A DNA stretch of 64,000 nt from the NCBI GenBank assembly GCA_019321725.1, contig CM033119.1:868001-932000 (forward strand), written 5' to 3'. Below, in pieces: positions 1 through 11,093 of this stretch. Position 1 is the first letter of the stretch. Every line of letters begins with the position of its first letter. A model generated the notes under the pieces. That model was not told the origin of the DNA. It saw nothing but the letters and a program-made list of their open reading frames with translations, and did not search any database. Origin of the DNA: Paulownia fortunei. Its lineage: Eukaryota; Streptophyta; Magnoliopsida; Lamiales; Paulowniaceae. Both the position numbers and the translations under genes were made by a program.

Positions 1-97
1 TAGGTACCATGAAAAGTGCTTTTCCTTTGCATACCCATTTAGGTCATTTTCATAGCATCAAGAGGAGAAAAAAAAAAAAAAGAAGCCAATTTGTGGT

Positions 98-136
<39 letters not shown>

Positions 137-1324
137 GGACAAGGAATTTTGAAATCAGGAACGTTTTTCTAAATACGTGCATTATGTCTTACGTGAGCGC
201 TAACATGCACGTGACTTCATACGTTGGGGGGGGGGGGGGGGGGGGGAGGGGTTGCTTTGCGTATCTCGTAGCATGATTCTCTCTGTACATTAATATATTA
301 TCCACCATATCTTACAAAAGTGATATAATCCAATATTTGATTTTTTTTTCTTTAATTTTTGATTAATTTACGTATTAACCTTTTAGCATGTTTGAAATAA
401 TAAAAGTTTAAAATCTTTGCGTTCTATGTAATTTATTTGTTTTAAAATGCCTTTTAAATAAATTACAAAAATTTCTTTTATTGTTAATTAAATATATTTA
501 TTTTGATTTTCATATCCATTCAAGTGAATTTCATTGCACATAATTTTTCTTTTCTTCATATACTTTCAAAAGCCTCACTTCAATTTAACATATTTTTCGC
601 GTAGTATGTACAAATTGTGTGAAAATTATGTCATTTATAATGGATATATCAGACTAATTCTAATATGATTATTAAAAGTTAATGTATATAGAGAGGAAAA
701 TGAAGAACATCAAGGTTAATATTTATTTGAAATATTTAGGTATATGAAATTGTTTATTTGGGAGTATTTTGAAGAAAAACTAAAGCATTGCTAAATTTTT
801 TAAGTATAATTAAGATAAAGCGACTGCTTTAAAATCCATTTCTGTTATTTATCTCATATTATTAATTTTTAAAGTACAACATAGAGACACACACACATAC
901 ATACATATATTGGGTCGAGGGCCCAAATCATGTGGGCATCATTTGGGTTAAACCCAAGCATTGTTTATTGACTTTATACTTGGGCTTAGACAGTAAGCCA
1001 ATCAATTATATCATATAAGCCCAATCAACAACGAGATGCTGAGGAGATTCAATGATAGAGTTGTCACCTGTCGCACAATCTGAATCCTCGTCGCCAGGGG
1101 ATAAAAATGGGTAAAAAGAAGAATCAGTTCAATTCTTGTTTTCAGAAAATTTTACATATAACAACTCCATGCAGTCCATGGTGAATGGGAATCATGGGTG
1201 CTTTACAGTTTACACTCAGTTTGTTATACTTCTTCTGAAATGTCTTTGAGTGATCAAAATCTGTCTCAGGCAACTATAGAGGCACAAAATTGTTATGTCA
1301 AGTCTAGGATAAAAGGTATATATA
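1..1324. other. Intergenic, AT-rich, downstream of the MAT1-like gene
   Basis: No convincing coding region is seen. The stretch holds an (AT)n run near 110-134, an uninterrupted run of 21 G at 226-246 followed by GAGGGG, and a short (AC)/(AT) tract near 885-910. The part adjoining 1325 should contain the 3' untranslated region of the minus-strand gene. The rest is low-complexity A/T sequence without recognised repeats. Confidence 0.6.
226..246. repeat. Poly-G tract, 21 bases
   Basis: Twenty-one consecutive G bases on the plus strand, followed by A and another G4. Such a run is exceptional in this AT-rich sequence and could fold as a G-quadruplex on this strand. Length is likely to vary between individuals and between sequencing runs. 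Confidence 0.9.
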
Positions 1325-3992
1325 TCATATCCAAATGCTAGCAAAAGCTTCTTCGAGGGCCCTTTTCTTGCTTATTTCTACACTCCATCCACCTGCCCTT
1401 GCCGCTTTTTCTGCTCGGAGTTTGATTGTTTCCTCATCTTCATATTCAAGTCCCAGCATGTCAGGACCAGAACCAAGAGGGACAGGTTGAGGGCCCATGC
1501 CCATTGGACGCGGCTGCGCAATTCCAGCTCCAGCAATTGCTGGTGCATATTGCCCCTGAGCAACAGTGCTGCTCCCTGCTTGGGAGCTTGAGGACTGCAT
1601 TGATGAAGTTAGAAACCAGTTAAAAACAACGAAGGTGGCTATTCCTAAAATCCAGAGGTGGAAAAGGTAAACTCAACAACCCAAAATTCACCAAGTGTAA
1701 GGTTACGAAGAATCATTGACAGGCAAAGATTAAAGATACGAATTATATCATTACTACCATACAGTCTCGGACTTTAAACATGGATATCCAAGGAGCCTAA
1801 AGAAATGTAAATTCCATCTTCAATTCTTTCTGGTCAGGATGAATGACGAGAGCATTAACTATTTACACTCACAAGTAGGTATGTGAGTGTAAATCAGAAA
1901 TAGTATTTCCTACGATATTGGGTAGCTTTACCTTTATAAGAACGTTCATACAAGATGAAAGGTCAAAATATCGAAAGACAACTTTTCACGTGAGGGAGAA
2001 TACATTTCTTAGTTCTCATCAATCATCTAACTTATTTATGTAGCTCACTGCATAATAAAAGAGCACAATCTTCATTTCACTCACCATTTTGCAACTAGTT
2101 AAATCAGCGATAGTGGTACCCTTTTTTATCCCATGACAAAGAAAAGATAAACCATTTTAGATGACTCCCATCTTGACTTTTGGCAACCATGAATACAGTG
2201 ATACAAATTATACAAAACCAACAAGACCAAAATTAGCAAATTAAGTATGTTAAACAATTAGCTTTGTAACATTCACCAAAATATAGTCGGTGACGCTAAC
2301 TGCGTCAGCTTACAGAAGAATTATTTAGCATGAAGCTACACAAGGTCTTATACCCTTCCAGAATGTGGACATTTCAGTTTGACACATAAACTGCTGAAGT
2401 TTTCAACATTTTGTAAAGAATATAGAGATTCTTTCTGAGCAATTCCACCAACTGGTAAAGCAAGACAGGAAGCTAAGACAATTATCTATATTCAAAAGAG
2501 GAAATGAAGCTAGAGAGAGATACACTAAATGAACATTCCCTAGTACTCCTGATAGATAATAACTGTGAAAAGGCGAGTGAAGGCATTGAACAAACACTAT
2601 AGATTCAATTAGAAAAGACTCCATATGTACAATAAAAATTGTTTTAAAACCATAAAATCAACTCACAAGATCAACACCCGTCTGCGGAAGTTGTCCCTTG
2701 CTCGCTGCCAAAGCAGCTGCATATTCCTCAGCCTACTCGATCAATGAAACACCAGGTAAGTGATGGCAAAATATAAAACAACATCATAACAGTCTATGAC
2801 TTGGCCTCTTAGCTCAGAGTAACTATGGTATACAATGCATTACAAAAGAAAACTGGAAAACCTTGCGAGCTTGAGCATTCATGATTTGTTCAGCATTTTC
2901 TCTCTGGTACTGAGCTATTCTCGCTTCAATAGCAGGAACATCTATTCCCTCAACTAAATTAACTACTGCAAGCAAACACTTTTTTTCAATTGAATGCTGA
3001 TATAAGAGTGTAGCATATAATACAACTGATATACTTACTCATGTCCTCTACTTCCTCCAAGTAGTCATTGTAGTCCTTTAACAATGGGAAATCCTCTTCT
3101 CTTTTATTATATCTGCGAATTTGACAAGTTTAACAGAAATAGATTTAAGAAACTCAACAGAGCGCGGTAGGTTGAGCAAATTTGTAATATTAAAAGACCC
3201 CCATTTACCCAAAACAATAATATATGAGGAAAAAGGAATGTGACACAGATAAGTAGGGGAAAAGAGGCCTGATATATTATTTCCAGAAAACCATAGGACA
3301 AGATAGCTGTAATTATCAACAACCAGAAAGCAACTATAACTTGTCACACATTCTTTTATTACAGAGATGGCTAAGTTTAAAGGATCGTAAAAAATTTTAG
3401 ATTGTTGTGGCTTCTATGCTTCGTATGCGTGCGGCTCATTAACAAATTTAGAAGTCCATTCAAGATTTTCTCAAAATTCATATACCTTTGATCCTTAGAA
3501 TCGAATTCTGATCTCTCATTACCCAATACATTATCATAAACCACATCAGAAACTTCGAAAAAATAAATTCGTATCATCAATAAATTTCATCAAGTAAAAC
3601 CCTAGTCCAAAAGAAAGTACCCTTTCTCACCGTTAATCACTAGATTCAAACACTTTCCCATAAATCAAATCAACCTACTTTTTCCAGTAATTTCCCAAAA
3701 AAAAAAAAAAAAAAAAACCCACTAAACCAAACAATTTGTCCAGTTAAAGAGCGAAAGCTAACATTTAATTGACCTACTTAATCAACTCAGTAAACCAAAA
3801 TAAAAATAAAAACAATAAAAATAAAAACTCATAAAAGTTCCACCTTTACAAATAAACCTAACAAATGCAATATTTCCGAGCTCATCTACACATGTAAATA
3901 AATACACAAAAAAGTTGTACATACATGCTGGCAATTCGTTTTCTGATGGCCATTTCCTTGGCGAAGGCATTCGTTCCAGAGGCCACCACCAT
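1325..3992 (-). CDS. MAT1: MAT1-like CDK-activating kinase assembly factor (plant short form)
   Basis: Five exons on the minus strand: 3992-3925, 3112-3039, 2965-2862, 2732-2667 and 1594-1325, giving 193 residues. All introns are GT-AG and phases agree. The start [20 protein letters not shown], the acidic EEDFP and [11 protein letters not shown] blocks, the [13 protein letters not shown] segment and the coiled-coil [17 protein letters not shown] are typical of the central domain of MAT1. The last exon carries a Q/P/G-rich linker and ends in a conserved [13 protein letters not shown] tail. In animals MAT1 bridges CDK7 and cyclin H in TFIIH; like Arabidopsis At4g30820 this protein lacks the N-terminal RING finger, so it keeps only the central and C-terminal parts. 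A role as CAK/TFIIH assembly factor in the nucleus is inferred from the family. The boundary of exon 3 could shift by three bases because of a TAG at the acceptor. Confidence 0.88.
1861..1894. repeat. Perfect 13-bp inverted repeat inside MAT1 intron 4
   Basis: Arms 1861-1873 and 1882-1894 are exact reverse complements, separated by an 8-base loop. Transcribed in the MAT1 pre-mRNA it would form a short hairpin. No flanking target-site duplication is obvious, so it is not called as a transposon. Confidence 0.7.
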
Positions 3993-4660
3993 CTCTATAC
4001 TCAAATTTCGACTCGACCCACAAAAGTTTTCTTACAAGAAAATGTAAATAAATTACTGAAACAAATTGGTCGGAACGAGAGAGGAACTTTATTTTTTTTT
4101 CCTGAAAGTTGTGGAAATAGAAGCCTAAATATCAGAGGCAGACCGCCGTCCGGAGAGGCGGAGGGGGGCCCTCTGACGATGGCTGAGGACTGGGGTAGTG
4201 GAGGCTGGAGAGTAGAGAGCCGAGACCCAGGTGAAAATTGGACAAGGAAAACTAGATATAGAAATTATTTAAGTAATGAATTATTAATATGTGGGTAACA
4301 TAAATTTAAATTTTAAACTATTTGATCTGTTTGTCTTATAAAAATTATTTTACATCTCCATACATATTTCTAATTTTCTAGTGCAACATATCACTCAATT
4401 AATATTACCTTATCTTAGATTAATAGGTAAAAAAAAATTATTATCTCACCATCAAAGTGTATAATTAGCAATAATTAAATTTAATTGCATGATATTACAT
4501 GCAGTTGATTTGCGTACATAATAATTAATTGAGTATTATTGCCGTTTAATTTAAATAAATCAAAAAATTTATAGAAAAAGAAATTGTAATGCTGATGTAA
4601 ATTTTTAGTTGGGTAGCTTGCTTAGCATCTTTCACCTCCCTTAGACATGGTCAATATAAC

Positions 4661-4700
<40 letters not shown>

Positions 4701-5381
4701 TTCTGAAATCCCTTCAAATATATTGGGTTGCATTTATAGTCAAAATTGAAAAACGTGATAAAAGATTGTTGACTATTTATATGGAGCATCCCCTCAGGCA
4801 AATAGTACTAGAAGTTCAACCAAGCAACGAGACTAGAATGTATGAAAACCACTTTATATGCCCATAAAAAAAGACAACTATAAGTTTTAAAAAAAAAAAA
4901 TTCATTTAATTACATGAAGATGTGCATTAAATATAATTTGGAATTGGACTAATAGAAGTTAAAAAATATTCAACTATCAATAACAACTACTACCAAATTA
5001 TAGATACCAAACACAATAAATAAGCATTTTAGGCTGCCTCAATTACAAAATAGTCAACTATTACAAATATTTTATTTTATTTTCGTTTTTCTTTTTTATT
5101 CTATTTTCCATCTTCTTTCTTTTTGGGCTGCCTCAATTTCCAACCAAACCCAAGTCAAAATGAGGCGGCATTAGGAAAGTTGTCCTCATTTGTGTTATAC
5201 CGAAATGAAGAAAATTTGAAATAAAATTGAAAACACTCATTCTGATCCAAGAACCAGCGGATTTTGCAACTGAGACAATAAAAAATGCATGCAGAAAAGA
5301 AAATAAATCCCACTCATAATAACAATGTGAAAAAGAGAGGAAAATAGAGAGCATTTCCAGAAAATTTCTTCTCTTGCCATT
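3993..5381. promoter_or_regulatory. Divergent intergenic region between MAT1 and the fucosyltransferase gene
   Basis: About 1.4 kb separates two divergent start codons, so it should hold both promoters and 5' leaders. The GC-richer part at 4140-4235 adjoins the MAT1 start and probably belongs to its leader or core promoter. An (AT)n run lies near 4666-4694. No individual transcription-factor site is claimed. Confidence 0.45.
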
Positions 5382-7920
5382 ATGCAATTGAAATCCATCA
5401 GCACCTTTGTGATCACACTCATGTTAGGCTTTGCACTAATTATCCTCTTCTTAACAACGAGCTTTCTTGAATTCCCATCTGCCAATTCTTCAATCCCCTC
5501 AACCGAAGACTCTATTTTTTCAACCCTTTCAAGATCCACCACACCAGAACCCTTCAAAGACTTGCTCAAATCATTCAAGAAATGGGATTCTCAAGTGGGC
5601 TGTTCTCAATTCAGGGAAAAACACACAGAATTGTTGGGAAATGGGTCAAAGATCTCATCTTTACAGAATGCTGAGGGTGAAATTCAGTGTGGTGAGTTGC
5701 AGATGAACCATGTGAGTGTTCTGGTCAAGGGGTGGACTTGGGTTCCTGATAATATGGATAATCTGTATAGTTGTAGATGTGGGTTGAGCTGTTTATGGAC
5801 TAAATCTTCAGTTCTTGCTGACAAGCCTGATGCCCTATTGTTTGAAACCACAACTCCTCCGTTTCAGGTAATTACTTCTGCTAACCAATAATTTTGTGTA
5901 ATTTCTGGCTAATTTTTGGGTTTTGCAATGTCTGCTATATGGTTAACTCTTTCGATTTACTATGTTTGACCCATGTACAATTGTAGCATATGGTGCTCTC
6001 TGTTCCTGTACTTGTACTTTGAGCTAGCAGTATGAAAATCTCCTAAGCATCATCAGTTTACCTCTGTATGTTTACAAAATCTGCAAAGTGTCTGTAGTCA
6101 TTTAATTAACTGAGATGGTGTACTTGGGAATTTAAGATTACAATTCAAACCGGTCTCTAACTCCCTCTATGGTTATCTTGATTCATATATCTGCATTAGG
6201 GAATGAATAAATAATATCTGGAAAAATGCTGTCTATCTGGCTTTTCTCCAAATGCAATGGTTGCTGGCCCAGAAATTGCATAATATTGCTTGTGCGTGGA
6301 GGCATGAGGATTACAAATGATCTTTTACCATGTGATTGGTTAAGCTTGCAGCTCGACGCTATAATTTAAACCCAATAAACCTCAAAACTATGCCATCCTG
6401 TTCAACATTTCCTTATCACAATCACCCTTACATTCTGATGCATGTTGGGGAACTGGTGAACATCTTCAATATGTTTCTTTTTGGCTTTAACCTATTTGCA
6501 TTTGGCCACCTAATTAATTGAATTAATGTTGGCCTAGCTATGTTTGTTTGAAATTGAGCTAATTAGGATTATCACAAGATCAGAATATCAGATTATGAGC
6601 TTGCAACCAGTAAATTGACCCACACCATCTATCTTAAGTTTCAGCTGTGGACACAAGCCACATGCCATCATTGGCCCTCATCACCAACTGAGGTCTGTTT
6701 TTGATATGTTACACAGGATCTGTACGTAGGAGTTAAGCTGGAATGATTGAAAATTATAGATGATAATTAGCCTTCATATCCTAGCAATTATAATTCTAAA
6801 TCGCACATAGTATTTCTCTGGTGTATTCTTATGTATGTTGGTACAAATTTCTGTTTGACAAAGAGGACACATGTGGCTAGTTCATTATTTTTCCTGCTGC
6901 ATTCATTGTGCTCAAATAAATAAACTCCCACATTCTTATTGCATGTGGACCATCTCCTCACTCAGTCTGCTTTCAAGTTCACTTTCTCACTGTTTATTGT
7001 TGTCTTTATAATTTTGACAGAGGCGAAGTGGCTATCCCCTTCGTGTCTATATGGATCTTGAAGCTGGCAGGAAAAAGTCAGGCTACGAGGACGTTTTTAT
7101 CAGTTATCATGCTAAAGATGATGTCCAATCAACTTATGCTGGGGCTCTCTTTCATAACAATCGAAATTATCGTTTATCTTCCATCAAGAACAATGTTAGT
7201 ACTCTGACTGGCCCATGCCATTTTGCCCCCTTTTTTACATATCAACCTGTTGCTCGTTTGAGATACTGTTCATTTATCAGTCATTCCATTTATATTATTT
7301 GGATCTAGTTTCTCTGGATTTTGAAATTGATTACAATTTGTATATTCAAGGATACTCTTGTTTATTGGTCTTCATCACACTGTCTACCTCAAAGAAACCA
7401 ACTTGCCAAAAAGCTACTAAGCTTGCTGCCACACCACTCGTTTGGCAAGTGCATGAACAATGTTGGAGGCCTTGACAGGGCACTCTCCTTCTACCCCGAG
7501 TGCGTGAAGGATGCCAATGAAGCACCAAAATGGTGGGATCACCTGCATTGTGCCATGTCACATTATAAGTTTGCCCTTGCAATTGAAAACACTATGACTG
7601 AGAGTTATGTGACAGAGAAACTTTTTTATGCTCTGGATTCTGGAGCTGTTCCTATATATTTTGGCGCCCCAAATGTTTGGGACTTTGTACCTCCTCATTC
7701 GATAATAGACGGAACACAATTCAGTTCCATGGCACAACTAGCTTCTTACATCAAGTCCCTAGCTAATGATCCTGTTGCTTATGCGGAGTACCATGCGTGG
7801 AGGAGATGTGGTGTCTTAGGTAATTATGGGAAGACTCGTGCAGCTAGCCTAGACACGTTACCTTGCAGACTTTGTGAAGCTGTGAGCAGAAAAAACGGGA
7901 GAAATGCAAAAGCTTTGTAA
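5382..7920 (+). CDS. FUT13: Alpha-(1,4)-fucosyltransferase, FUT13 type (GT10 family)
   Basis: Three exons, 5382-5867, 7021-7194 and 7351-7920, encode 409 residues; introns are GT-AG and phase 0. The protein is a type II Golgi enzyme: a short N terminus, a signal-anchor helix at about residues 7-27, a Ser/Thr/Pro-rich stem, then the GT10 catalytic domain. Recognisable blocks are KGWTWVPDN, SCRCGLSCLWTKSSVLAD, YHAKDDVQSTYAG, the nucleotide-sugar region AIENTMTESYVTEKLFYALD and VPIYFGAPNV, and the C-terminal DTLPCRLCE. Plant FUT13 adds alpha-1,4-fucose from GDP-fucose to N-glycan antennae to build Lewis-a epitopes in the secretory pathway. The C-terminal cysteine motif and length match Arabidopsis At1g71990 rather than the core alpha-1,3-fucosyltransferases. 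The start was chosen because it places the hydrophobic anchor at the N terminus. Confidence 0.93.
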
Positions 7921-9230
7921 CTAGCTTGAGTTCTTACTGGCGGTCCTATAGTGAGGACATGATGCTCATTTTGTGTCCCATTGATTCGTTAGACTATAGA
8001 AACCAATGACAGTAAGATGTTGTAGAAAGACTTTCACACTGACAAATTCAATCATACAGACTTTTTTTAGCTTCTAACCTCAGCTTTGCAGATACCATCA
8101 GCTGAATGTTTGTGCTCTTCACTGTTATTAACATATAATACAGGCTTCTGCATGTGATGTGCATATATTGAAGATTAATGCTATATATTTTTTATTTTTT
8201 AATAGTTCAAGTTCTGTGTCTCGACCCTGTTCTGTTAGTGTCATCCTTGTTCACAATCCACCATGGCGAATGGTGGAATACTACCAATTTTGAGATGTAT
8301 GCGCATACCATCTCTCGGAAAGGCAAATACAAAAACCGCACACCACAATTAACTACAAGGGCTGTTCATCAACCTTTCAGTTCAAGCTAGCAAAGCATGT
8401 TCACTTGGATTAAACAAATACATAGAGTTTATCATGTTACCCCAGACAATTCCAGGTTGTAGACACCCCTAATGTTTCCTTTATCCCTCGGAGTTGTTTC
8501 TCATAATGTTTAGAAGTTATTTGTCATAAAAGTTTAGAATCATCCACATGTTGACCTTTGCAATATATGCACAAAAGTCGAACAGATGAAACCATGCCAT
8601 TCCATCACAATCTTGAAGGTATGGCACAGGATTTTGCTTATGAGACATGCTTTCCATTGATTTTCAGGGCTTAATTGCGGATAACTTTAATTAGGTTCAA
8701 TTCCTGTAATTTTTTAGCTTGCAACGGCACTAATACAATATTTCCATCTTGGAGGCAACTCCATGCAAGTCGCAAGGTCCTTTTAATATTACTTTTGCTT
8801 TCTCTCTGATTCAGCAACTCTCAGTCTCTTAAATTAGTCAAATGCAGGAACCAAGATTGATTATCAACTGAACTGAAAACCTCAAAGGCTTAAACTTTCT
8901 TTGGTGAACATCATGATGGAGATTTGCTTGTTTTCCTATGACACTGCACCACTAGCACAAATTTAATTTATTAGTATTTCTTCCACATTCCACATTCCAC
9001 ATTCCAACATAAGATACATTGTCGAAACAGAAGAAATTAAAGGATCTAACTTTAAGAAGGCAACTAAAATCTACAGTTAAATAAGTACAATGATCACAAC
9101 AAGAGGACAGGTGACACTATGTTACTGAAGCCTAGAATTCTAACTAAATTGCTTAAGAAGTACATCATGCATACAAGCGAAAAATACATAGGAAGGAAAA
9201 ACCCTCAGGCTGAGAAAAAAGAATAACTGA
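7921..9230. other. Convergent intergenic region, 3' ends of FUT13 and MUSTANG genes
   Basis: No coding region is supported. A small open frame at 8178-8390 has no recognisable similarity. A short tandem of a seven-base CATTCCA-like unit lies near 8986-9005. The flanks should hold the two 3' untranslated regions. Confidence 0.5.
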
Positions 9231-11093
9231 TTATGGATCACATTGGCAGTGTGCATTTCTTCTGAGAATGCCCAAGCATATGGCAGCGACCACATTGAAC
9301 AACTCTTTTTGGCGTTTTAAACTCTCTATGCGGAGAACCTTCTTTTTGGGTCTTCCTGGAGGTCTACGAGTTTTGGGTGGGCGAATTGTGATATCAACTT
9401 TAGCACCTCCACCCTCAGCACCCTCGCCAGGCTCCTTCCAAAGGCTTTTGTCAGGGATGGGATATATCATCTGTGAGTAGGTTTCACGATAACTTTGAAC
9501 AGTGAAACAATGTTCAGCGAACAAATGAGCATTTTGCCCACAAGAGATAAGTGCAGCAGCAGCATGTGCACATGGCAGACCATAGAGTTGCCAGCGACGA
9601 CATGAGCAAACTCGACTCCTTATGTCCACGATATTTGTCCGTTCAGTTGACACAATCTCAAATTCAACTTCATTTGCACGAAGTACTTTATAACAGCGAG
9701 CATCAGCAATAGCTTCTGAAATCCGCTTTTCAGCAGATGGTACAAGAATTGAGGTCAATCTCATTCCCATATTACGACGATCATTGAACCATGACGTTAA
9801 CTCATGGCGAATATGCTCCATCATTTGTACAATAGGGAGTTCATGACATTCCAATGCCCAATTATACAATAATTCTGTGACAGTCAATGTGAAATGGCCA
9901 TACCGTACCCCTTCAAAGTATGCCACAGCCCATAGCTGTGGGTTGAAATGGTGAAACCAAGGCAACACATCCTGTGAAATCTGCACCATCTCAGAGATTT
10001 TACTTTCAAATTCAGCTGTTGTAAGTGCATAAACAGCATTCCAAAATATATTCACCAACTTTGAGTTCTTAAATGTATCACGAAAGTTCTCACTGATATA
10101 TCGCAAACAAAAACCATGAAATGCATTAGGAAAATGTGTCTCAACAGCTTCCGCCATACCCATCGTTCTCTCAGAAAGTATTGTGAGCCTGGGCATACTG
10201 TCGGTATTTACTCCAAGAAGCTTCCGCAACTCTGACATGAACCACATCCAGTTCTCATCACTTTCCACATCAACAATAGCTATTGCCAATGGAAACAGGG
10301 CATCATCAGCATCAACAGCAGCGACACAAAACAATGTTCCTAGGTACTTTCCTTTGAGATGAACTCTGTCCAGTTCCAAAAGTGGCCGACAAGCATTTAT
10401 GAATCCATAGATTGCAGCACGATAAGAAACAAATAACCGCTGAAACGAATTGTCCTGTCCAGTGGCGACGACAGAGGCAATGCTGCCTGGATTAGTCTTC
10501 CTTATCTGTTCACAATATGCAGGAAGAAGCTTAAAACCTTCCTCATAAGTCCCATGCAGTGCAGCCATACTACGCTCCTTCCCCCGCCATGCCTGCATAT
10601 AAGAGACAGCAACCCCATGTTGATCTCGAATATCTTGCAAAATCTCCTTTGGCTTATACTGCGGATTATCCCTCACACGCGCTTCCACAGACCGTGCAAC
10701 CCAACCCACGGATGCCTGTTGATGGTGAAGATTTTGGACCCCTTCACATGTGTGCTCTCCGTGAAGCGTTCTAATAGTAAATGTGGGAACTCCCGGGCAT
10801 TTTGCCACGTGGACACGCCACGGACAGCCATCTTTGGAACACTTAGCTATGAACCTACTTCTATCAGATTTCACTATCCGAATCTCAAAATGCATAGCTA
10901 TAGCTATATCTTTCAATGTCCTCCTACAAGTATCGACATCCGGAAACTCCTGTCCAATCGACAGCGTGTGGCTCAACAAAGAAACACTTGCATCAATACT
11001 AGAAACTGGCGTAAACACATTTTCAGCCATGTGGCTTGCCAAAGCAACAGTTGCATTCGCATTGGATACTGTGGATAAGCCCTGTTCAGCCAT
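9231..11093 (-). CDS. MUG1: MUSTANG-type domesticated Mutator transposase (C terminus frameshifted)
   Basis: A single exon of 620 codons. Order of parts: an N-terminal MuDR-like domain with a C-x4-C and H-x-C pattern at about 85-115; a MULE transposase core at about 235-340, with the first acidic residue in LELDRVHLKGKYLG and the HGFCLRYI block; a SWIM zinc finger CSCRRWQLYGLPCAHA at about 494-509; and an AT-hook RRPPGRPKKK near 574. No terminal inverted repeats were seen around it. This architecture, without a PB1 domain, is that of the MUSTANG A clade, domesticated transposases that act in plant growth and flowering, probably as DNA-binding regulators. Position two of the catalytic triad reads Glu (LSERTMG) where active MULEs have Asp. 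The annotated last 20 or so residues are probably wrong: another frame from about 9305 to 9238 encodes a CX2CX4HX4C knuckle ending in TGA. Confidence 0.88.
   Translation of the reverse strand: MAEQGLSTVSNANATVALASHMAENVFTPVSSIDASVSLLSHTLSIGQEFPDVDTCRRTLKDIAIAMHFEIRIVKSDRSRFIAKCSKDGCPWRVHVAKCPGVPTFTIRTLHGEHTCEGVQNLHHQQASVGWVARSVEARVRDNPQYKPKEILQDIRDQHGVAVSYMQAWRGKERSMAALHGTYEEGFKLLPAYCEQIRKTNPGSIASVVATGQDNSFQRLFVSYRAAIYGFINACRPLLELDRVHLKGKYLGTLFCVAAVDADDALFPLAIAIVDVESDENWMWFMSELRKLLGVNTDSMPRLTILSERTMGMAEAVETHFPNAFHGFCLRYISENFRDTFKNSKLVNIFWNAVYALTTAEFESKISEMVQISQDVLPWFHHFNPQLWAVAYFEGVRYGHFTLTVTELLYNWALECHELPIVQMMEHIRHELTSWFNDRRNMGMRLTSILVPSAEKRISEAIADARCYKVLRANEVEFEIVSTERTNIVDIRSRVCSCRRWQLYGLPCAHAAAALISCGQNAHLFAEHCFTVQSYRETYSQMIYPIPDKSLWKEPGEGAEGGGAKVDITIRPPKTRRPPGRPKKKVLRIESLKRQKELFNVVAAICLGILRRNAHCQCDP
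9238..9310 (-). other. Out-of-frame zinc-knuckle C terminus of the MUSTANG gene
   Basis: Read in the frame shifted by one base, this strand encodes VVQCGRCHMLGHSQKKC and a stop at 9240-9238. The CX2CX4HX4C spacing is that of a retroviral-type zinc knuckle. The shift falls at a homopolymer of five bases (9306-9310, T5 on plus), so a single-base indel is the simplest cause. Either the reference has an indel error or this allele has lost the knuckle. Confidence 0.75.

Noticed and set aside
3915..4298. Plus-strand open frame of 127 codons over the MAT1 start
   Set aside because: It is antisense to MAT1 exon 1 and leader, and its composition is not protein-like.
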